Source of the DNA: Arctopsyche grandis
Taxonomy: Eukaryota; Arthropoda; Insecta; Trichoptera; Hydropsychidae
DNA length: 64,000 nt
NCBI RefSeq assembly: GCF_051622035.1
Contig: NC_135360.1
Coordinates: 9,538,001-9,602,000, forward strand
Direction: 5' to 3'
The notes under the pieces are model-generated. The model saw only the letters and a list, made by a program, of their open reading frames with translations. It was not told the DNA's origin and made no database searches. Below, one piece after another: positions 52,301 to 61,300 of the stretch. Made by a program: the position numbers and the translations under genes. Positions within the stretch are counted from its first letter, which is position 1, and the number at the start of each line of letters is the position of its first letter.

Positions 52301-55300
52301 GCAACGAGTGTACTAAAACATATACAATACAACAATACAATAAATACAAGCATTTTTATACAATGCGAATTCAAACAAACATCATCGACGGTGATATCTA
52401 TTGCATCATTTTTATTATAGAAATTGCCGAACCTCAAGACGCTGAATAACTTAAGATTTGCAAGAGATATTGGAACAGTTTCAATGAAAATTAGAAAACT
52501 CTGTAAGAAAATGATCGACCTGGAGGCACAAACCAAGGTCTGACCAGCAGCGGGAGTCCAGTGGGACTCGAACCTGTGACCACTCTGCTCGAAACATAAT
52601 ATGCTAACTACTACAGTACACGCTGCTGGTTGAAATAAATATATTCATACATATATGAAAATAAAAGCTTTTAAAAATAAAACACATCGACATAACGACC
52701 GCGCTAAAAAAACACATCGAGCACAAAAACTATGTATGTACATTTTCAGAATCATATCTGTCGTATAAGCGTACATACATACATAGCATGCAGTATATGT
52801 ATGTATGTATGTACGCTTATAAGCGCATGATGGACAGGTGCTTAATCCCAAGGCGCGAGCCACCACTGGCAGCTTAAGTGTACAATTAGCACGGTCTAAG
52901 TAACGTACGGACACCCATTTCATAAAATAATGTATGGATAAAAACGAAATTTCAATATTGACATATCGATTATAGCTCGAAGGTATTTATATTCAAATGG
53001 GTTGTCTCGCCGTTTGTGTGCAAGTAATATAAATAATTGGTGGAAATATTGTAGGTAGCACACGCCCCCGGAATACACACCTGGTTATCGGAGTGCGCCC
53101 ACGTGGACCGGAGCGGGTAAAAATCCATTCGTTACATCTCTGTTTGATGATACTAATTTTGTACGAATGTTAGAAAATCAAAACGAGATCTCAATCCCAC
53201 GTCAGGCTCGATTTTAAGCAGGGCGGTGCAAGCTTTTGTGGTGTGAGGGCTGCTATGAAAGTTTTAGATCGCATGTTACATACGATTGGTTTGTTTTACT
53301 TCTACAGATAGTGGAAAAATTATATATGTAAATATATCTTATATGTTAGAAATGTGTATGTATAGTAAATTAAAAAAAAATCGTTTTAGTAAAATGTGAT
53401 CGACCAACTCAACATAACTGGCATTGAAGAGATTTAAGAAATGTAACAGCTTTCGAGAAGGGCGAGTTTATCGGCATGTTTGTAGCCCTAATGGGCAACA
53501 AGATCTCACGTTTTCGTAAAACCCTATGATTTTACGGAGCCAAAAATTTTAGCTTTTCCAGGATAGAGCGATTGTGAATCTCTCCCTTTAATAATTTTAT
53601 GAAATGCTTCGCAAGAAATCTCTTCTTTTTGTCAAGGAGTTGAACCCCAAAGATCCCTAGACAACGGCACTAGGGAACAGATATGGATAAAATCCAAATG
53701 TCTTCAGATATAAAAATCTGAAAATTTTTCTTTGGATTCGTTCCAACATAAGGGAGTGACGATCTTGATAGGGTGATCATATGGTGATATGGACCCGCCA
53801 TCGTCCCCTTTTTCACACTCCTTTGGCTAGAACTGTGGCATTCAGTTATTCTCCCATTCCTCGCGGCCTCCGTTTCTTAAATTCACTGGATGGTGCCATT
53901 GACATTTGTCATGTCTCCCTTCATTCTCTGCACCAATTCCTAAGTTATGGAGGTCGCGACCATTTAGAATGGTTGAGTTAGTGTTTTTTAACTATGATTT
54001 TATTATGATTTCATGTTTTATTTAGTTATCCTTTCTTTTTATGTAATTTGTTTTTTAACTTATATTTTTTACTATTGTACTTCTTAATCTTTTTAGCACA
54101 CTCGTCGCTTTGGAGCAATCTGTTAGACGATTGTGCTTGGTTAATTGATTTTTGTTAAAATAAATAAATAAATAATGGAGCCAGACTCAAGAACTAATGG
54201 ACAATATACAATAGACGAATGGCAGCGAGCCCTAAATCTGTCGAATTACGGATCACGAATCCGAGGATTTTTTTGCCCTATCACAGATATTCCCAATATG
54301 GATGTTCAACCTCTAACTATTTTCGAAAATGATTCCCAGATCTGATATAAATAATTCTCTTAAAATAAGAGAATCATGAAGGTAGTTGCTACCAGGTTAG
54401 TGGAAGATTCCAACTAGTCAAAATATATTACCACTTGAGAATACACTTCAACTGAAACATAAATCCAAGACCGTTTGTTTTGTGTATGTATGTATGTACA
54501 TAATTCATTTCTGATTTTCGTTATATATTTAATAAAAAAAATGAAATTTTTGTCAGTGGTCTATTACTTATGTATATGAGATAGAAAAACTTTTTCAATG
54601 CAAATGAGAACATTTTTGTATTTGTGAATTTTTATTGCACTGTATGTATGTACATACATATGTAGATGACAAATTTTGAATACTAGCCATGTACGTAATT
54701 GAAAGAAGATAAAATCTTAACTGGTCTCAAAATGCAATATTCGCTGGTGCCAAAAGATTTATATCTAAACCATAAAGCTACACTTACGTAGGACACGAAA
54801 TAGTAGATGAAAACAGTTTGACTAATATTAAGTAAACAAGAAATAGCATTGCTAACAGCTGTAGTTAAATATAAAATTATATTCCTTGAACTCTTGAAGA
54901 AAAACAACTAGGACATGAAACTGGCTAAAAAGACATCTGTAAGCGGTAATACGTAGTACATATACATATGTATGAAGAATCTTCATAGAGAATTACAGTA
55001 CTAATTTATTTATTTATTAATAGTTTTGGACCATTGTGGCATTACAGGGAGAACCTAATGCGCCACAATGGCCTAAATGTTGCAATTCCAATGAAAAATA
55101 AAGTAAAAAAAACGAAGAGTGAAAAAAATAAATGTTTAATAATTTTTTAACAAATCCAAGAAAAAGAAGAACAACTTAATTTTACATGTAAGTATCCCAT
55201 CGACACTATGGCTAACTGGGTACATATCCAAAGACATTATACAATATAGGTAAACATATATTAATTACAAACCAGTTGACAAATGCGGTCTAGCCAAATT

Positions 55301-58300
55301 TCGCTGAGTAGAAAGGGATTTTATTGGAACCATCACAACAAATAAGCTAGATAAACTGGCAAACAATAACAGGAGACGGTTGAACTGGATTTAAAAACCA
55401 TCCAAACATAACAGGCGTATTCAAAATTCACGAGAAAATCTAATCAATTTTTCGATTCCAGCCGGGTTTGAACCCACGACCTTTCTAATGGTAAATAATC
55501 GCTGAAATGGCGAACTACACTGTGGCTTAGCCACAGAAATGAAATCTTATGATCCTCGAAATACCCTATTCAGTGCGCCGCATGAGGCCCGCAGGCCGCA
55601 GCAAGAAAGTGTTCAAATTGGCAACAATGGCGTTGCATTGTCTATAAGGAAACGTTTAAAATTGGGCTTCCCGGGCGTCAGTGTTGCCATACGTCAAAAA
55701 ACACCGTGGGCCGAGCAAGACGAGCCCACGCATTAAACCTCTTCTCTGTGCGCTAACTGTAATTAACGAGTGGCCCACGCACCTTACGCACAAAAGTCAC
55801 CGGAACGCTTTTTTAACAAATTGATTATCTCCGTTTCCGCTTCTATTGTCTCAATTCTCCACTTCTACGTGCACCAATCGGCCACATTGAAACGGCCGCT
55901 TTCAAATTCCGGCCATTTTACGAACGATTCGACGAAATCGGTGATAATTCAGAAGCGAATATGGCGACGACGCGTTCATTTGAATAATCGCCCGGTTTAA
56001 TGTACGTAAGCATATCCGAATCGTTCTAGAATCGGATTCATAGAAAAAGCATCCCCCAAACTATCACAAATGAATCAACGCACTGGATCATTTTTCTAAA
56101 TGCAATTAAAATAAATAAAAGAAAAAGTGAAAATCTTAGGGAGATTTAATATCACCTATGCTTTATATATGTATCTATACATATCATGTTTTTTTAATAG
56201 CTTCTTTTTTAAAGCTTTTTAATAGCTTCACTCGAGTTGTTAAGTAACATTCTTACCCTTCAAAAATTGTCATCTTATTTTAAACCACTACCATTCTTCA
56301 GGTCGCTTTGATATCTTACCGACACACAGGGGTTAGCTAACATTGAAGTTAGTTAATGAATCCGACATGAATCTAGAGGAGTTTAATCATTAACGAACTC
56401 ATTCAAAATTAAGTCGGAATCTTGTGTCAAATCGAAGCGATGACAGCTAGCTATCCGAACATGACTTTCTACCACCTCTATACAACTCACAGGTTGAACA
56501 GTTAAAGTTATTTTTTTCACTTATTTATATTTAAAAAAAATTGCACATGCACAAAAACGATCCAAGGCAGAACTAATCATAGTGTTTTCGGTGCATTTTA
56601 TCCTTGTATTGACAGTGATCGATAACGGCGATTCACATATTTGAAGAAATGTATAATATACCGGTATTGCAATCCCTAGTTAGAACACTTTAGCTGAACA
56701 AATAGGAATCGCGTAATTTTCTCCATGCTGCAAACGGACATTAAAAAAACCAGATATATCAGATAAGTTCACATGTTTTCAACACACCTTTAATAATCAC
56801 AACAAAAAGAAGAATTTAATATAAATATAAAGGAAATTCCAATGAGATATGTATGTAATATAATTGTAGAAAAAAGCCCAAAAGTGGATAAAGATTTCAT
56901 CTCAGGACATTGAAATTGTGAAATTGTGAGTGAAACTGAAGAGGATTATTGCCGATTAATTTGGACACTGAAAGTATGTATTTAAAATTATTCGAACAAT
57001 GTATGTAAAAAATTCGACAATGCTGCTTTAATTTAATACAAATAAGTATAAAATTGCATGCCAAAAATCTCTTAGCCATATTTTGCACACTATCAAGATC
57101 AAACGTTTTAAATTGTAACAATTTATTTATTTTACAATTTATACACTCAGTTGACTGAAAATTCAAAAACTTAAACACGTGCAGTGAAAAAAAACTCATG
57201 TCAAACGACCGTGTTGAATTTTATTATAAAATAATTCCTGTAAAGCCATATTAAACGTCAATTAATTGTTTTACAGTAAAGTAAATATAGCCCAGTCACA
57301 AATACAAAATTTCATTTTTTTTTACAATGCAAAAATCGATTTTCAAGAAGTGAAACGTGTAACCTTTCAACCTTCGACGAACAAAGTGGCAGATTGTTAT
57401 CGTAAAGCACTCGGTTGCCGCAAATGCAAATAGTGCACTTCTCGAGTCATGACCCACAAACTGAATTTATGTACAACATAAAATCACATGAATAACTTGA
57501 GCATACGAAAATAGGTTGGAAAAGCGCAAACAAGCGCCAAGCCGTTAATTTGGTTCGGAACACTTTCAATAATAATAAGACACAACCGGAAACAGTAACA
57601 ACAAAGACGAATAAGGAAATTCGCTTATAATTGAATATACGAGCTTCACGAGACGCGGCTTACAATTGAAGCAAATCGAATGAGAAGGGGATATAGCGCG
57701 TTTTAGTGATTCTGATGAAAGTGAAAATGAAATATACAATATTGTAATATATGTAGATATGTATATTATATAATATATTTTTTAAATATGATTCATGAAA
57801 ATGAACTCGAGACTAAGAAAAAGGTCAATTTGTATTTGTAATTTTTTTTACCAAGATGTAGACAAGAAAATAAGATTATTCCGAGAATTATAAAGTTGTA
57901 GTCCTTATCAGTTCATATGTAAATATTAAATTAAGCTAAAGTAAGTGAAATGATGAAGTGTCAGAGACACTCCTTCAAAATTGTAAAGAGAAAAAAAGTT
58001 TTGAAAAAGTTTGTCTCATCTTAAAAAAACTCCCATCTTTGAAATCAAGCCAAGTACAGGATAATTTTTTTTAATGCTTTTACTACACATCTACATTATA
58101 TATATAAATATTATTACATATCAATGCTTTACTATCTTAACGCTTGTCAGTGATTGCCGAACTTAAATTTATTCTATGATAATAATAAATTCAAACCGAA
58201 GAGAAGTTGATAAAAACTTCGTTATACCTTACTTTCGCTTCTACAAAAAAAATATGCGAATTACTATTTAAGTATTTCTAAGAAAAGCACTAATCCTTCA

Positions 58301-61300
58301 CGCATATAAAAAGTTTCAAACTAAAATTTAAATTGAGCTGACCAGTTTTTTTACCGCGAGATTAATATTAAATTCATCTCAAACTTCAGACGAAATCTTT
58401 CATGGGAATTACAGCAGCTGCATCCAAAACACAACAAAATAAAATGATCCAATAGTTATGTGGTGTGATTTGCAATATCGGTAGACCGATAAACCAATTA
58501 CAGACCAAAAAACATAAAAGTAATAATAACAGGAAATCAGAATTGTATAGAATATCCCTCGTTATACATGTATGCACTAAACTAAATAAATTGCCTGGGG
58601 TTGCTCGGGCGGATAAAATCTAAAAGTAAAAAAGATAAAATCTCAGACTTCGATGTCTTCAAAAAAAAAAAATTTCCTGTTTAAATTAGATATAATATGC
58701 CTAATTTGGTAATTGGGAATCGAAATCTGTAGATTTAGATAGTGAAAAAATGAAACAAAGAAACGACGCCCTGCGAACCAAATTTTTTTGGTTTGGCCTG
58801 GCCTTAAATTTTAAGAATTTCTATAAAAACTAAAAATAATAACCATATACTCCAGTAAAAAAGCAGAACCGATCCCGGCTCAGTGGTCTTATTGTAAGAA
58901 CAAACTCAAAAGTGTGGCACGGCACATCTACGTGACCTCCAGCTGTGATAGGCGTGTCTTCATGTCAATGTTAATTCATACGATTTTATTTTTTTTCATA
59001 ACTTCTTCTTACATTTCTTCAAATATGGTAATCGCCTTTATCAATCACTGTCAAATCTATGTAAATACAAGAATAAATCATTGAAAACACCCCAGGGGAT
59101 GAGTTTTAGGAAGGGTCGTGATGGTATAGACTAGGTATGTCAGCGTTCTTGTGCATGTGCAAAACTATCTAAAAAAAAAAACCACGTGTCATTATGTGTC
59201 TCTGAGGCACTTTTAGTATTCAAGCATATTCCTATTTGGTCTCGTCCCAAAATGTTTAGAGACCTTACAAAAGAAGATAATCAACTGAGATCCAAGTTGA
59301 TATATCTTAAAGTGTGTTTATATCCCTTTCATTACGCTCGCCTCAATGAGACTACACAGGAATAAATTGTGAGGAAGAAATTGGTGCGTTTCCAATTGCG
59401 ACTGGTTGGCAATAGTGGAAGCCCAAATTAAACTCTTCAGAGGAGTCCTTCAAACGAGTAGAGGACGACGAGGAAGAAGAGGACGTGTGTTAGCGCGTGT
59501 CGACCGCCCATTGTCGGTCAATTGACATTCTTGGTTGATGAGGAGTCCCAAGTCGGTCCCGGCAGGAAGTGTCCAATCAGGACTGACGGAGCAGACCGAG
59601 CTGGTCACCCACGCGAATCTTCTTCAGAAAAGAAAGCCACCAGCACCGTCACGAAAACCACACCCACACCCCTGAAAATACCGGAACGAGCACACGTCCA
59701 ATACCCAGTTATCGAAAGCCCCGACTCTGGACCGGGATGTTTTCTGATTAATTTGGAAGATTGTACGATCGCCGAGGACGAGACGGTGGGTGGGTAATTG
59801 TGTAAGCTCTGCAAACTGTGAGCTTTCGAATTCCGCATGTGTATGTTCCGGTAACGGCAAACTATGCGGATTAAGATTTTGCGCTAGGTGAATTAGTATA
59901 ATAGGACACATCTTGAAAATTACGACACAATGGCAAGTGGGAATATTCGAGTCCTTGAAACAATTAAGCAATACTCGATCTTATTATATGTATTTGCATA
60001 TGCTATGTTATATGGCTCGTTAATTGTACGATAGGAAGAGATTTACGTTATGTGTACTTTAAATATTGTACATATAAATGTGACTGTGTGATATACCAGC
60101 ATGTAATATACCTACATACATATGGGTGCTACTTTAGTATGCGGTCTACCTTCACATATCTATTTTAGTATGCGATCTACCTTCACGTTTTTACTTTAAT
60201 ATGCGGTCTCACTGTCTCAGTTCTCGCGTGTGATACTGAGGCTGAATAATACCGACCCTAATAACCTAATCTTAAATGAATAGAGCCAACCTTAACTTAA
60301 CCTAACCTAACCTATCCTGACCCTTAAATAAATAGGTGTTGGCTGCTTTTTATTTCATCAATATTTTCACAAAAAAAAAATATGTCTTAGCAGCCAACAC
60401 CTATTTATTTAAGGGTCAGGATAGGTCAGGTTAAGTTAAGGTTGGCCCTATTCATTTAATATTTGGTTAAGAGATATGTATCTGCTGACGATATTTTGAT
60501 AGAAATGCTTCGACAACATTATGGGGCGGCAGGAAAAACGGAAAACGCAATAAACATTTCGTTGCTACGATACAAATTAAAAGAATAGTCGACTGCGATT
60601 CAAAGGTAGATCGCATGCTAAGGTAGACCGCATACTAAAGTAGCACCTACATATGTATGTATATCACAGATTATAAAATATTTCCTGAAATTGAAATGTT
60701 AAGGTGTAGCCAAAAGTATCTTTGGAAACTGAAATAAGATACATTCATTCAAGCAGATCATTTTTACATACCTCTTATTACCTATACATACATGAGACAT
60801 ATTTACTAACCCAGTCTGGATCTAACTCCAGGTGATTTTGTCCAAAATCAAAGGGATTTTTGGTTTTAAAGCATATTAATCAACATTGAAAGATTCAGCT
60901 GCTGGGACAAGTTTTATGGATGAGTAAAACAAATCTTTTGAAGAAAGAGTATGTAGATGTTTATCAAAAAGAAAAGGTCAGTAAGACAACAAATAAAACT
61001 GACTCCAGTTGATTTTGTCCAAAGTCAGTCACGGTGCGATTTCCTGCATTCTTATGAAATTCTGATAATTGTTGTACTGTTTATTTTTGGAAATCTCCAT
61101 ACTTGTCCATGAAAAAAAGCATATACATATGAGCCGTTATGATTGAAAGTGGCGGAAGTCCAATTTTCAGTTCCAAAAACACTATTTCTGTTTGACTTGA
61201 TTCACAAATTGTTATCACTTCTTTTAATTCGGTATTTTAATAAGCATATTACAGAGAACCAGTATTTCTAAATATTGTCAAACGCAAAACATTATATTTA

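Noticed and set aside
55539..56000. Two + strand frames as exons
   Set aside because: No family resemblance and no phase-compatible splice sites; the GC-rich composition alone explains their length.
59605..59971. Minus-strand frames of 77 and 115 codons
   Set aside because: They are shadows of the GC-rich + strand frame in the same island and contain no recognisable motif.
60290..60335. AACCTAACCT tract as interstitial telomere sequence
   Set aside because: Only a few irregular units, and they lie on both arms of a MITE, so they belong to that element.
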